DNA of 64,000 bases from Talpa occidentalis (GCF_014898055.3 NW_023601212.1:37622329-37686328); one strand, 5' to 3'. Positions 34,440 to 45,930 are shown, counted from the stretch's first letter. The notes: generated by a model from the letters alone, not told the origin. Translations and numbers: made by a program.

Positions 34440-34515
34440 AGACTAAGTGGCTCCCGTATCAATCAGAAAATGAATATTTTTACCTGCGACATCCAGGGTT
34501 ACCCTAGGCTCAGCC
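34440..34515 (-). pseudogene. retroviral protease fragment with LIDTGA motif
   Basis: The minus strand reads [17 protein letters not shown] then LIDTGAT. D-T-G-A is the aspartic protease active site of retroviral pro. It follows the gag zinc knuckles directly, as in a gag-pro-pol order. A stop follows immediately after. Confidence 0.85.
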
Positions 34516-34606
34516 ATGGAGATGGTCAGCTGGGGAGCTGGTGACATCCTTGGGCCCCATCACTTGGAGGCATCTGAGGGTCTGGTCCCTCCTCCCTTTG
34601 GAAAGG

Positions 34607-34719
34607 GGACAATCCCTTTTCCAGTGGCCATCCTTCTTGTACCTGGGGCATGGCCCATGTGGATTTCTGGGTTGTGTACAATTTGTGCTTCAGTGCCCAG
34701 ACTTGTTGCACCTGTAGCA
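34607..34719 (-). pseudogene. two decayed nucleocapsid zinc knuckles
   Basis: First: C-Y-R-C-N-K-S-G-H-stop-S-T-N-C (34719-34678), a C-x2-C-x4-H-x4-C with a stop where W is usual. Second: [14 protein letters not shown] (about 34651-34610), with the second cysteine changed to Y. These are CCHC knuckles that bind viral RNA. Confidence 0.85.
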
Positions 34720-34907
34720 TGGAGCTGTTCTTTATTCCAGGCGGGTCAGTCTTCTGTTTCTGAGCCTGGGTAAGCCTGGGTCTGCAGGGTGCCAGCAATG
34801 GCGGCGCCTATTAATGGAGCCTGCCTTTACTCCCTCACTACAGCCTGCCTTCCTTCTCTAACACTTTAATTTTATTAATGATTATTAATAAAATTATTAA
34901 TGATTTT

Positions 34908-35012
34908 TTTTTTGTGGGACCCTCTTTGGTGGCCGGGGATGAACCAGCGCCACAGAGGATGCGGGCAGCCTCGCAGCCCAGTGCTCAACCGCTGCGCCAC
35001 CAGGGGAGGCCC
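34908..35012 (-). mobile_element. truncated tRNA-Glu-type SINE, subtype B head
   Basis: Only the tRNA-related part remains: GTGGCCGGGGATGAACCAGC through CGCTGCGCCACCAGGGGAGG, minus orientation. The tail half is absent and a T run precedes it. TTATTAATGATTATTAATAA repeats flank it on the left. Confidence 0.9.
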
Positions 35013-35338
35013 ACTATTATTAAAGATTTTAAAAGCCCCTTTTAAAAGCTGGTGTGGCTTAGAGTTTGGGGTCTCATGGCTAGTTTGGGTTTTTTTTTTT
35101 TTTTTTGCAAATATCTGGTGCAGACTAATAGAATAACTCCCCATAATCACTTCACCCTGTCTTGTATTAAGATCAAGGTTTGTGAACTTACAAATGGTTT
35201 TCACTAATCACCCTTGAAAGAGAGCTGGGTTTTCACCAGGTTTCTGGGTGACTTCCCTGATTTTATCATAATTTACAGGTTTGGATACACACGTACTCAT
35301 TTCTTCTAGGAGACAAGTGCTCCTATGATCTCTCTGAG

Positions 35339-35780
35339 TTAGATCTTGTCCTCTTTGATAGCTCCAATTGGGGTCATTGTTGGGAACTGCAACATTTCCA
35401 CATTATATTGGTTTGGCTGTCTGCTCGCCAGGTCATCAGCAAATCGTTGACTTTCAGCCCAGATTCTCTGGTTTTCTTCCACAGTACAACAGGTAGAGAG
35501 AATAATATGAATATCCTGCCATGTTAGGTCAAATGCTAAGGCAAGGGGACGCCTGAAACTCATCTGTAAACTTTCCAGGGTCCTGAGAAAATCTGCCAAA
35601 TCTTTGTTTACACTGCATCAGGTCAGTCATAGAGAAGGGCACATGGACTCTAATAGTCCCAGAGTCTCCATTGGCCAGCTCCTGGAGTGGGCAGAGTCTA
35701 GGCAAAGTGTTGGTTTGAGGATGGTAAGAAGCCCCATTCTGAGTGTGCCCAGCAGGACTTGATTCTGTCAAAGATGGCAC
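35339..35780 (-). pseudogene. class I gag capsid remnant, frameshifted
   Basis: The first frame has VHVPFSMTDLMQCKQRFGRF then SQDPGKFTDEF. The text continues in another frame with LALAFDLTWQDIHIILSTCC and TVEENQRIW. This matches the gammaretroviral capsid layout (PFS-x-x-DL, FS-x-DP, TW-x-D, EE-x-x-R). A frameshift at about 35560 breaks it. Confidence 0.85.
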
Positions 35781-36018
35781 AGTCCTTTATGGGAGTGATG
35801 ATTGCAGAAGGCCTAAGGGTGCCTGGATTTCAGAGTTAACTGGAGGCTCGGGATTAGTGACGGAGGAGGTCTGGCAAGTAAAGGATCATCTAGGATATCT
35901 ATAGAATCCTCCCTTTTTGGGTTTAGGAGTCAGGTTTGGCCAGACACATCCAACAAGCTGTAACTTTGAGTCCTGTTGTAGGGCCATGAAGGCCAAAACA
36001 TATGGGACCTCAATCCAT

Positions 36019-36243
36019 TTATCGTTTTTTTCTACAAAACAATTCTAATTGTAGAAGGGTGGTATTGTTTAAGGTTCCATTAATCGGCCATGCCTCTTGG
36101 CCTTCTGGCTTGTAAAGAGGCCAAGCTGAATTACAATAGCAGATTAAGTTTCTTTTTCTTAAATCCTTGAGGCCTAATTCCTTCCAATGCTTCAAGAGAC
36201 AACCCAGAAGAAAGTCCGCGGGAATGGAGTGAGCAGACCCCAT
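36019..36243 (-). pseudogene. class I gag matrix remnant
   Basis: Begins MGSAHSIPADFLLGCLLKHW (Met-Gly myristoylation signal) and contains AWPLYKPEGQEAWPINGTLN and LLQLELFCRKK, a pattern of gammaretrovirus-like matrix domains. The chosen start is the internal ATG at 36243. The few upstream codons come from an L1-like tail (AATGAACAATGATGTAAAAA). Confidence 0.85.
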
Positions 36244-36304
36244 CACGGATGAGGGGAAGCAAATATTGTTTAAAATGAACAATGATGTAAAAAATAAAAG
36301 AAAT

Positions 36305-36572
36305 TAATAAAATTTTAAAAATGTATTTATGCATACACGAACTGGGAGTACAGGCCAGAGGTGTTGGGGGTGAGAGGATTCACCGGAGATAGAGTGGGGA
36401 TCAGAACAGGTAGGCTGACTGAAATACACTGCTGAGGGGAGCAGCAGGGAGACAGGAGAGGTCTGCTACACCAATGTGCGTATCTCCCTGGCGGGGGATC
36501 ACACTCACGCTGCTGTGGCTGCAGGTAGCTTCATAGGTTGTGTCTTAACCCCTTGCGCCACCAGGGAGGCCC
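36305..36572 (-). mobile_element. tRNA-Glu-type SINE, subtype A
   Basis: Minus orientation, starting AATGTATTTATGCATACACG as read on plus and ending CGCCACCAGGGAGGCCC. It follows an L1-like 3' tail at about 36262-36304. Confidence 0.92.
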
Positions 36573-36916
36573 AACAATGGCAGCTTTTAGCTTGCTTTTG
36601 ATTTTGCTCTTTTCCTCCCAGACTTGTCTGGCCCCTTCTTTCCCTTTCCTACGTTTCCCCAACAGAAAGTGCCTTAGACTTGTGGCAAGCTTTTGGCTGA
36701 ACATTTACCCATGAGCGGATGGGTAACTTTGGGTTCTTGATTTAAAAACTTTATTCTTTTTCTTGTCTTTATTGCATACTAATTGTATTAATATTCCTTT
36801 CATTAAAGGTCATACCCACCAGGGTATGTTTTGTCTTGATGTGACAGATGGCAGAACCTATTAAGAGCAGGTAGGTTTGAGGGTTCCAGGGTGCCCCTCA
36901 TCCTGTCTGGTAACAG
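36573..36916. other. unassigned DNA, perhaps ERV leader
   Basis: No gene recognised. It lies just upstream of the class I gag and could be its leader, but no primer binding site was found. Confidence 0.35.
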
Positions 36917-36928
36917 TTACTAGGTCAT

Positions 36929-37577
36929 GGGCCTGCCTGGTAGCGCAAGGGGTTAAGTCTCTGCACTTTGAAGCTATCAGCAGCCACTGCAGCACAAGTT
37001 CGATCCCGGGCCAGGGAGCTGACCCACATGGCGCAGCGGACCTCTCCTGACTTGCCCACTGCTCCCCTCAGCAGTGTATTTCAGTCAATCTGTCTGTTTT
37101 GCTCCCCACTTTGTCTCTGGTGAATCCTCTCACCACCCCCCCTGCACCTCTGGCCTACACCCTAGCTCTTTAATCTTTTATTTTTTTTTTATTTTATTTT
37201 TTATTTTTTTTTTATAGAGGCATGTTTTATTTATTTGTTTATTTGTTTGTTTGTTTTTTGTTTATCCATGCACTGGGCACAGTCAGAAGCGCGGGAGGGT
37301 GAGAGAATTCACCAGAGCCAGAGCGGGGAGCAGAGCAGGCAGAAGGACTGAAGTACACTGCTGAGGGGAGCAGCGGGCGGCAGGAGAGGTCTGCGCACCA
37401 TGTGGGACCCTCCTCCGGTGGCCGGGGAGCAGCCGGGGATCGAACCGGCGCCGCAGAGGCCGCGGGCAGCTTTGCAACCCAGCGCTCAACCGCTGCACCA
37501 CTGGGGAGGCCCCACCCTAGCTCTTGTATGCATAAATAAATAAAATAAATCTTTGAAAATAAACAAATAAATAAACA
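36929..37577 (+). mobile_element. tRNA-Glu-type SINE, subtype A, split by another SINE
   Basis: Head at 36929 and tail resuming at 37513 (CACCCTAGCTCTTGTATGCA then TAAATAAATAAA). Duplication TTACTAGGT at 36917-36925 and 37578-37586. A minus-strand SINE sits inside its 3' part. Confidence 0.94.
37171..37512 (-). mobile_element. tRNA-Glu-type SINE, subtype B, nested in a SINE
   Basis: Exact 13-bp duplication CACCCTAGCTCTT at 37158-37170 and 37513-37525. The minus-strand A tail has grown to an irregular AT-rich run (37171-37262). The tRNA part is close to the subtype B consensus, with B box GGTTCGATCCC. Confidence 0.96.
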
Positions 37578-37586
37578 TTACTAGGT

Positions 37587-37917
37587 TAGAAATAATGACA
37601 GGAAGACAAGGTCTCAGAAAATAATCTGAAAGAATTCTCCCAAGAGTGTCAATAAGCAGGTGATGATTTAAGGCGGTCTCTGAAAGTTAAAGAATCCACA
37701 GCAATTGTAATCAAGAATCTACTTCTAAAATTCCTTGTACAGTCAAATATTTAGAAGTGGTACAGAATATTTAGATGGATTTGAAAGCAAAAGATAAGGA
37801 AGATCAGTGTAACTTGCTGGAGAAATTACTGGGTAAGTCTCAGTGTGCACACATAATACAGGTGGGTTCATAGGTGCTGTCCTAAGGGACACTTAGGAAA
37901 GGCTCTGTAAAGCAGCC
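37587..37917. other. unassigned intergenic DNA
   Basis: No recognised gene or repeat. It may continue the ERV leader. Confidence 0.35.
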
Positions 37918-38235
37918 TAAAAAAAAAAAAATCAGTAACATTACAAAACACAATAAAGCCAAATAAAAACAAACAGACAATTATAAACCAGAGACATCCA
38001 GCAGGGGAGGAGGAGGGAGAGGGATCAGAGGGAGGCAGTGAGGGAGGAGCACAGGGGCCTGAGGTGATGGTGCACTCACTGGTGCATAGGGGAAGGAAAC
38101 TCTATGGGGACTACACCTGAGGGGGCGGGGGGAACCAAACTTTTTTGAAAAATGAACAATGATGTAAAATATATATAAATTTTAACAAAAGTCAAAATGA
38201 AAAAAAAATCTCTAAAAAAAAAAAAAAAAAAAGAG
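37918..38235 (+). mobile_element. L1 3'-UTR fragment
   Basis: AATTATAAACCAGAGACATC, then the purine-rich GAGGAGGAGGGAGAGGG, then GGTGATGGTGCACTCACTGG, then AACAATGATGTAAAATATAT and a poly(A) run at 38200-38232. Confidence 0.85.
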
Positions 38236-39020
38236 GAGCAAGAAGGACAATGGAGAATCACACCCAGGTCTGGAGCTGAGACTGATGGGAAAAAGATTTC
38301 CTGGGTGGAACTATCCAGCTGTGGGAACTGAAGGTGGACAAGGCAAGCTGGAACAATGGGTTGTTTGGGCAAACCAAGGAAGTGCTGATTGTATAACTCA
38401 CTTTAGACAATTTCACAATCCCTAAATCACATACAGTGTCGTAAACCAATGTTACCTCAATGACATAAAATAATACATAAATAAAAAAAGTTTAAAGAAG
38501 AGTATTTCGTAAGACAAACCTAGGTGAATTTGTAAGGTAAACATTTGGGTAAGAAAATCAGTTCTGATACAAGGAACATAATTCTGCCTGGAGAATCACT
38601 CAGAGTAAGGATGGTTTGAGTCCTAAATTTGGTGGATTCAGGGCCAGTGCTCTGAATATTACCTTATAGTATGTATTTTATCTCTTAGACTTTCTGAAAA
38701 GGAAGGTCCAGAAAGGAATTGGCATTGAACTAAGGCAACTTCTGAGCCTGGGATAAGTGATGTACTTTTCCATGGGAGATGGTGCAGCCTCTTGCATTGG
38801 GGAAATCCCAGCTCCCGCAGAGGTGGAGAAGCCTGTGACCAAAGGTGGGAAGAATGAGCCACTGACCGGTTCAATCACAATTTATTTCAGGAGTTTTAAT
38901 TTCTTAGGATTTTAATGAAACTGAACTTTAACATAAAGGGGGATTTAGGCTTGTTCATTGGTTTTTACCGTTAATTTTTCTCTGGGAGTTTCATATAGAA
39001 AGGGAGTTTATATTCCCATT
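38236..39020. other. unassigned intergenic DNA
   Basis: No gene. Some text near 38440-38490 (GACATAAAATAATACATAAA) looks like a further repeat tail. Confidence 0.4.
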
Positions 39021-39031
39021 TGGGAATTTTT

Positions 39032-39289
39032 TAAATTTATTTTATTTATGCATACAAGAACTGGGGTGTAGGCCAGAGGTGCAAGGGGTGAGAGGATTCA
39101 CCAGAGACAGAGTGGGAAGCAGAACAGGCAGATGTACTGAAATACACTGCTGAGGGGAGCAGGGGGCGAGACAGGAGAGGTCTGCTGCACCATGTGTGGG
39201 TTAGCACCAGAGATAGAACTCATGCTGCAGTGGCTGGTGATAGCTTGATAGTGGTGAGACTTTAACCCCTGGGCACCAGGGAGGCCTCC
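39032..39289 (-). mobile_element. tRNA-Glu-type SINE, subtype A
   Basis: Minus orientation. Imperfect duplication TTGGGAATTTTT / TTGGGGAAATTTTT at about 39020-39031 and 39292-39305. Confidence 0.92.
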
Positions 39290-40515
39290 GATTGGGGAAA
39301 TTTTTATAATTTTGATCTTATTATTGGAGAGTATATATGTGTAAGTGGACCTGAATTTCAGAATGTAGTGTCACTGGGGAACTTTAGTCTGTGTATGACA
39401 ACATGGCTGGGTGTATTTTGGAGTATGGGGTGAATTTTTAGTCTTGGGATCAGAGCAGACTTTTGTGCCTTTTTAGTATCTTCTGGGGCCCCATGTACAC
39501 TGGCCTCTGTGACTCCAGAAGGATTCCCAAATAAGAAATACCTATGTGGGTGAGCAGTCTGAAGAGGTGAGAGGAGAGATGCCTGGTATTAGACACAAAA
39601 ACCGGGGACAGGTAAGGGGACCCTTGTCCCTAGTCCTGATTTGTTGCAGATGTCTGGGGTCAGTGACTTTCGCTGGGCCCCTGGGAGAAATTTCCGCACT
39701 CAGGGAGGGACCCCTTGGAAAGCCTGTTGGCCTCTCTCTGAAGGCCATGTCTTCCGGCCTAGCCCGTAGGAAAACAAGGGGGACGTTTTGGTTTTCTTAC
39801 AATTTCCTTGCCTTGTTTCTCCATGTTCTCAAAATCCAATTGGGGAAAAAAGGTGCTGTTTATTGGGCTTCCTCAAAGATCCCCAAACTGCTGTTGTTAC
39901 CCCTTTCTACTCTCTTGGGCTCTAGCTGATGCCACCAAGCCCTCCCAGGCAACTTCTGCTTAACAGCAGGTTGCAGTCTGACCTCCCTGGAAGATGCTGG
40001 GAGTCAGAAGTGAAGAATTCGTGGCATTTAGTGCAGAAGTCAAAAGGTTGGAAGGTGGAAGCAGCTGAGTCAGGATAAAGAATCAAGAGTTATTTCCCGC
40101 CCTCCGTGTCCAGACCAGACAGCCGTGAGCAATTGCTCTACCCCTCAAGTTCCACTCGCTGCTGCTCCCACCGCCAGCCAGCATCTGCCCTCACTGAAAC
40201 CGCTTCTCACAGAATGTGAGGTGACTTCCCAAACACAAGCTCCAAGGCCAGCTTCCCACCCTGGCATTCCTGGACCTCCTAGTCTTCGCTGAAACTGCCA
40301 GGGCACCCCCTCCTTCAAGCGCTCCTCGACGGTGCCTCCTCCTGATTCTTCTCTGCCTTCCTCACTGCTCCGTCTGCTCATTAATGCCTTGCTGGGGTAG
40401 GTCAGCTAACACAATAGTCTTCTCTTAGGGGAAAGATACATTAATGTTATTGTCAATCACTTCATTACAAATTAACTATGTAATTAGAAGGCAATTATAT
40501 TTCATTACAACTATA
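39290..40515. other. unassigned intergenic DNA, possibly ERV-related
   Basis: GC-richer and without SINEs. The composition recalls an LTR/leader, but I could not match it to the class I LTR at 32.1-32.9 kb or find a primer binding site. Confidence 0.35.
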
Positions 40516-40519
40516 AAAA

Positions 40520-40965
40520 GCACATTAAGAATGCAGGGGGCTTTGGGAGTGTATACCAGGAACTGGTGTACACTGGGGGCTCAGTGAAGGCTTTTCTGAC
40601 ATTTCAGGTAAAACCTGAAGGATATGTAGGTGCAACTTGGCGAGAGGAGCTGGGGGCCTAGGTGAGAGGTGGGAGGATGGTCTGTCAGGCAGAGGGACTA
40701 GAATGAGGAAAGGCACCAGGTGGAAGGAGTTTGCATGACCAAAGAACAGTGAAGCCGGCATGAAAGGGTATGGGATGGTTGAGAGGGACAAGATTTTATA
40801 GGCCCAATAGCATGTAAAATTTTGGACTAAATCTTAAAATTTCCAGGGACCCTCCCCTTCAATAGGTGTAGGATGCAGGAAAATGCCTTATGGTCCAAGC
40901 TCCCATCATGACCACTAAATTGTTTAGAGCAGGAAAGTGATATGATCAGATCTGGGTTCTAAAAA
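40520..40965 (-). mobile_element. L2 LINE fragment, minus strand
   Basis: CATTTCAGGTAAAACCTGAA, then AGGCAGAGGGACTAGAATGA, then GAAAGTGATATGATCAGATC is the reverse of the L2 3' region seen on plus at 18.8 kb (gatcacatcactc). Old and diverged. Confidence 0.65.
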
Positions 40966-41068
40966 TATCTTTCCATGCCCAAATGTGAATTTGCCATGCC
41001 CCAAAATCAGGTTCTATTCCTCCTTCCCTTATGTGGCACCACTGTCCTTTAGAAACCCAGAATCATTC

Positions 41069-41419
41069 TATTTCCTCTTCAGAGAAGTTTCTTTTTAGCT
41101 CTTCTGCCCATTTTTTGACTGGATTATTTTCTTTGTTGTTGCTGAGTCTCATCAGCTCTTTGCAGATTTTTGTGATCAGTCCTTTATCATTAGTGTTGGG
41201 TGCAAAAATGTTCTCCCAGTTGGTGGGGTTTCTCTTTGTTTTTGTTATTGTCTCTTTTGTTGTGCAGAAGCTCTTTAATTTGATGTAGTCCCAGCTGTTT
41301 ATCTTTCTCTTCACTATCACTGCTTTGGGTGATGTGTCTGTAAAGATGTCTTTGATGTGCAAATCCCGTAGTGTTTCGCCTATATTTCCTTCTATGTATT
41401 TTATGGTTTCAGGTCTTAT
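41069..41419 (-). pseudogene. inverted L1 ORF2 segment
   Basis: Minus-strand frame with [20 protein letters not shown] and [20 protein letters not shown] then NFSEEE, the ORF2 stretch that normally precedes [10 protein letters not shown]. Confidence 0.93.
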
Positions 41420-41431
41420 GTCAACAGACAT

Positions 41432-41986
41432 ATGAAAAAATGTTCAACATCACTTGTAATCAGGGAAATGCAAATCAAAACTACCATGAGATACCATCTC
41501 ACACCAGTGAGAATGGCACATATTAAAAAAACTAGCAACAACAAATGTTGGCGAGGGTGTGGAGAAAAAGGAACTCTCCTGCACTGTTGGTGGGAGTGCA
41601 AACTGGTCCAACCACTATGGAGAGCTGTGTGGAGATTTCTGGACCTACTAAACATAGAGCTTCCATATGATCCAGCAATTCCACTCCTAGGTATTTACCC
41701 AAAGGACACAGAAACATCAGTTCCAAAGAGCACCTGCACTCCTATGTTTATAGCAGCACTATTTATAATAGCTAAGCTTTGGAAACAACCCAAATGCCCA
41801 AAAATAGATGACTGGATCAAGAAGATGTGGTACATATATACCATGGAATATTACTCAGCATTCAAAAAAGATAAACACATGCAATTTGCAGCAACATGGA
41901 TGGCACTGGAAGGGATCATGCTCAGCGAAATAAGCCAAAAAGAAAAAGAAAAATACCGGATGGTCTCACTCATAGCAGGAATCTAG
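41432..41986 (+). pseudogene. L1 ORF2 C-terminus, open to the natural stop
   Basis: Runs [19 protein letters not shown], then the cysteine motif [18 protein letters not shown], and ends [18 protein letters not shown], the intact ORF2 C-terminus with 184 codons open. It lacks all upstream domains in the same orientation, so it is a fragment. Confidence 0.93.
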
Positions 41987-42071
41987 AAAACTTAAATAAG
42001 GGACCAGGAAAATGAATATAAGAAAGTGAAAATCAAAATCAACAAAAAACTATGAACCAGAGACACTTTTT

Positions 42072-42093
42072 GGGGGGTGGGGGGCGGGAGGGG
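42072..42093 (+). repeat. G-rich tract of the L1 3' UTR, potential G-quadruplex
   Basis: Runs of 6, 6, 3 and 4 G separated by single bases in the 3' UTR of the twin-primed L1. G-rich 3' UTR tracts are a known feature of mammalian L1. The counterpart at about 25740 is C-rich on plus because that L1 is inverted. Confidence 0.8.
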
Positions 42094-42377
42094 AAGGATT
42101 GGGGTCAGAATGGGGCGTTTGCAATTGTATGGGGGAATATGAAAATAAAATTTAATATTTAAAAAATAAATAAATAAATAAAAATACACACAGTAAAAAA
42201 AAAAAAAAAAAAGAACTTAAGGAGTCTGTTAATTTAGATTAAAAAGTTCCATGGAAATAAAAATAACTCTGAAGTTTTGACTTCTTCACCTCCTTGACCT
42301 TCCACTTCCAGTCAATCACCCAATTTGTGAATTTGACCTGCTAAAAATTTCTGGGCATCCAAGTTTGAAGTTTCTTT

Positions 42378-42648
42378 TTTTTTTTTTTTAAGATTTATTT
42401 ATTACATACAAGAACTGGGGTGCAGGCCAGAGGTGTGAAGAGTGAGAGGATTCACCAGAGACAGAGTGGGGAGCAGAACAGGCAGACTGACTGAAACATA
42501 CTGCTGAGGGGAGCAGCGGGTGAGTCAGGAGAGGTCTGCTGCGTCATGTGGGTTTCTCACTGGCCAGCCGGGGATCGATCTCGTGCTGCAGAGGCTGCAG
42601 ATAGCTTCATATGCTGCGTTTTAACCCCATGCGCCACCAGGGAGGCCC
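42378..42648 (-). mobile_element. tRNA-Glu-type SINE, subtype A
   Basis: Minus orientation. Exact 12-bp duplication TGAAGTTTCTTT at 42366-42377 and 42649-42660. The last SINE before a stretch of about 14.9 kb without any. Confidence 0.96.
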
Positions 42649-42660
42649 TGAAGTTTCTTT

Positions 42661-45600
42661 AGTTATATATTTTAACTTAATGAAAGTAATACACACTCAT
42701 TTTAGAGAAATGATCAAATACAGATAGATGAAAAGATATAAAAATTACATACAATCCTGCCACTCAGAGATAGCCTATGTAGTCACTTTGTATATAATTC
42801 TCTTTAAAAAATGTATTTACCTATTTTTTCATCTTTTTCAACTTTCTATATATAGACACATAAAATGTACACATTATTACTGTTTTGCAGTCCTGTAGGC
42901 TCTAGACACATCGTTTTGTAATCTCATTTTTCAAGCAGTTTACAATATTATACTTTTCCATGTCATTTAATATGCTTCCTCAACATCATTCCCCAAGAGT
43001 TGCCTGGTATTTCATTCATTATATGAATAATTAATTGAACCAAGCTCTCATTTTGGAAATCTAGGTCATTTCCAGATTTTTTTTGCACATATCTTGATTT
43101 CTCTATGGGGATAAGCTCCTAGAACTGGAACCTACTAGTATCCTGTTAGATGGCTTCAAACTGGGTCTTCCACCCCTGTTCTTTGTGGTCACCAGGCAGC
43201 TGAGTTAGTCAAGGCATAACAGTGGAAGAGTCTGCCACTCTGACCCCTGGCTCTGAGGAGGTCTCTGAAGCCCACTTCTCCCTTTTCTAGGACTAAGGAC
43301 TCTCTCTGTGTGACCAGCCATTGTTCCAACCATTGTCATGAGTTTGCTTTCAAAATACATAAATGACAGCCTGAAAAGTTTAGTTTTAGCCAATTTGCAA
43401 AACGTTTTCAAGTAAAATTTGTAACCCCACCCCATTTTGTTGCATGTGTTAAAACAATTTTGTGTATGGCACACATTAGGTCATTATGAATTTCAATATT
43501 AATGCATTTATATTTCATATTCATGGCCCTTATCAATTCTGATTCCTGTCTTGGATGATATTTGTCTACCTAGACTTGATTTTCATGGTTGGATTATATG
43601 CCAAGAATTCTTTGCTTTCTGGTTGTTTGGAACCAGAATAAATTTACCCATCAAAGCAATGTTATGCCAGCACATAAAATCCTTGGATCTTAAACACAGC
43701 TGAAATATAAATCAATTCTTGGATCAAGACTCCAGCTCTCCCCCTACAGATTATGCTCCATTATGCTTTGCCCAGAAGGAAAGTTCCTCAAACTAGCCAG
43801 CTCCCTTCCCCCTGACCAGTCCTTTCCGGAAAGACACTGAGCTGTTGAGCCCCAGATCCATTTGGGGACAGTACCTCCTGTTGGGTTTGAAAACCAGTGC
43901 TTGGCTGCATGGGGGGAACCTTACCCTCAGGAGTTCTAGCTTGACTTTCGCTGGCTCAGGTTCTTTACAACAACAAAGAAGGTCCAGCTGGGATGGGGCC
44001 ACATGGGAGCTGCAAGTCCAAGAAGCCCCATGGGTACAGACTCCCTCTGAAGACACTTTGGTCAGTGACTTGGATCTAGTGACTTGACAGTGACTCAGGC
44101 TTCACCTCCTTGGGAGTCTCTTCCTATGTTGGTGCCCCGCTGTGTCTTCCCTGAGGCTCATGTGTCACTGCGGCACATGCAGCTGCTGGCTTACTGGTCT
44201 GCCCCTTTCCCTGCTTCTGGGGGTCTCAGTCCTGGCTATACTAGTTGTCTAGAGATCCCTGAAGAAACCCTCAAAGCACTACCCCTGTCCTGTCAAAGCA
44301 AAATTCTGGGGATGCAATCTACACATCAGGGTGTTTTAAAAGCTCTTTAGGGAACTGTGATGTCAGCGAGGATTTAGGAACTCTTCCTAAAAGATGAGCA
44401 TCTTGAGAGCAGGGGACAGACTTACTTATCACTGGTGTTAAATGAGTTAATAAAGCTCCCACAATAGTGTCTGGACACATTCAGTTCTTAGCGTTTTTCT
44501 GTTGCTATCAGCAGTGGCAGCAGCAGTGGTACTGTTCCCTTGGCCGGTACAGTTCTTGGCCTATGGTAGGGTCCTCACCACCCATTCAACTTACATAAAT
44601 TAAATTGCATATGTGGAAGACAAAGAGGAGACAGAGGCAGAGAGAAATGTCTTAGAAGCCTGGGTGATGCCAGGGACACCCCCACCCCCAGTAGACATAG
44701 AACGCTGGAAAATGCCCAAAATGGGAGGGCTGGCTCTATCGTGTCCATCAGTCGTTGTCCTAGCTGTCCTGAGGTGTGAGCTTTCCTACTCTGTATACAG
44801 GAACCATAAGCTGTTTTGGGGAGCCTGGACTGTTTTTACACAATGTGGCTGTAGGAGGAATTTGCTGGGAGTTCTGTTCCTGGCTTTGCCATCTTTGGCT
44901 GTGTGCATTGGAGTGAGTCACCTCCAGCTCCTGGGTCATTCTTCTCCAAAGCGGGCTTCAGTTCTCTGGGCTTGAAACATGGATGAGGTCCATTTGATAC
45001 CGTTTTTTTTTTTTTTCCCAGCTTCTGTGACCCTCACAATCCAGGCTCCCATCACGACCATGTGACCTCATCCAGGCTGCCCAGCCCCCATTGGGTTTCC
45101 AGGCTCTCACCTCACCAAGAGCCCATGAAACTCTGGTAGCCCCCCACGCCTAGTTGGTTCAGGGAGCTGTTAGTCTTAGCCTTGGATAGTTGAGCAGCCA
45201 CGTCGGCTGGCAAGGCGTGCTGGAAACTAGCTGCCATTTATACTTTGGCCCAAAGGAAAATGCAGAGCTGAGGCCAAGGGAGAGGGGAGCACCAAACCCT
45301 AGTCTCCTCACCCCTGGATGTCCATTTTGGGGAATAAAGAGAATGCCAGGGGTCCATTTTAAGCACTGGGGCTTTCAAATAAAAAGGAATCATATGACTT
45401 CTCACTCAGCCAGCCTGGCCTTTGCCCTAACTGTATCCATCAAGGGAGGCTTCCTGGCCTGGCAGTTCATCCTTCTAGCTGGACAGAGGCCACGGTTATA
45501 CAGCCCCCAGCATGGTGAAAACAGGGCATGAAGCGCTAATCAAACACACATGGTGCTCCGATCAATTTAAAATATACAAAACCAATTCAAGGAGTGAGAT

Positions 45601-45930
45601 CAATTCCTATTAGAGATGAAATAACACAATTGCCAACATTCTCTTTGTGCTTATATTATTTTAAATCAGCATCTATGGGTAAACCCTTGAGTTTTCATTT
45701 TAACTTCATACAGATATGTTCTGCTGGGACTTAACATGGCATTAAAAATTGTGGCATGGCAATTCTTTTCAACTGTTGTCCATATGGGACTGCCATGCAC
45801 TAGTTCTAGCTTCTTCTGGTTTTGCTCTTGATTTGACAATAGTGGGCTGGTCTAAGTATTTGTGGTTTCCTGGGTTAAGAGTTTAATGGGACTCAACCCA
45901 CTCCCAAGTTGCCATTAAGTTCACCATCTA
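42661..45930. other. repeat-poor intergenic DNA downstream of YAP1
   Basis: No SINE or L1 recognised. A short MIR/L2-like piece may sit near 44390-44490 (CATCTTGAGAGCAGGGGACA). Open frames here (for example 44613-44975) show no family signature. Confidence 0.5.

Larger units (their letters stand above)
32110..36262 (-). mobile_element. class I (gammaretrovirus-like) ERV relic, minus strand
   Basis: Recognisable parts in order on the minus strand: gag matrix (36243), capsid (about 35780-35339), zinc knuckles (34719-34607), protease active site (34468-34445), an env C-terminal segment (about 33330-33130) and a probable 3' LTR (about 32905-32110). Most of pol and env is missing. Two SINEs interrupt the interior (33472-33746 and 34908-35012). 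Much more decayed than the class II provirus to its left. The 5' LTR was not identified, and DNA up to 40.4 kb may hold more of it. Confidence 0.8.
41069..42215 (+). mobile_element. young L1 with inverted 5' half (twin priming)
   Basis: 41069-41419 is L1 ORF2 on the minus strand; 41420-42215 is the adjoining 3' part on plus with 3' UTR and an A-rich tail. Compared with the uninterrupted copy at 25.7-26.9 kb, the two halves abut in L1 coordinates with only about 6 nt missing, the pattern of twin-primed reverse transcription. Sequence is very close to the 26-kb copy. No clear target duplication was found. Confidence 0.93.

Noticed and set aside
32144..40381. 39.3-40.4 kb as the 5' LTR of the class I ERV
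   Set aside because: I could not align it with the presumed 3' LTR at 32.1-32.9 kb and found no primer binding site, so it is left unassigned.
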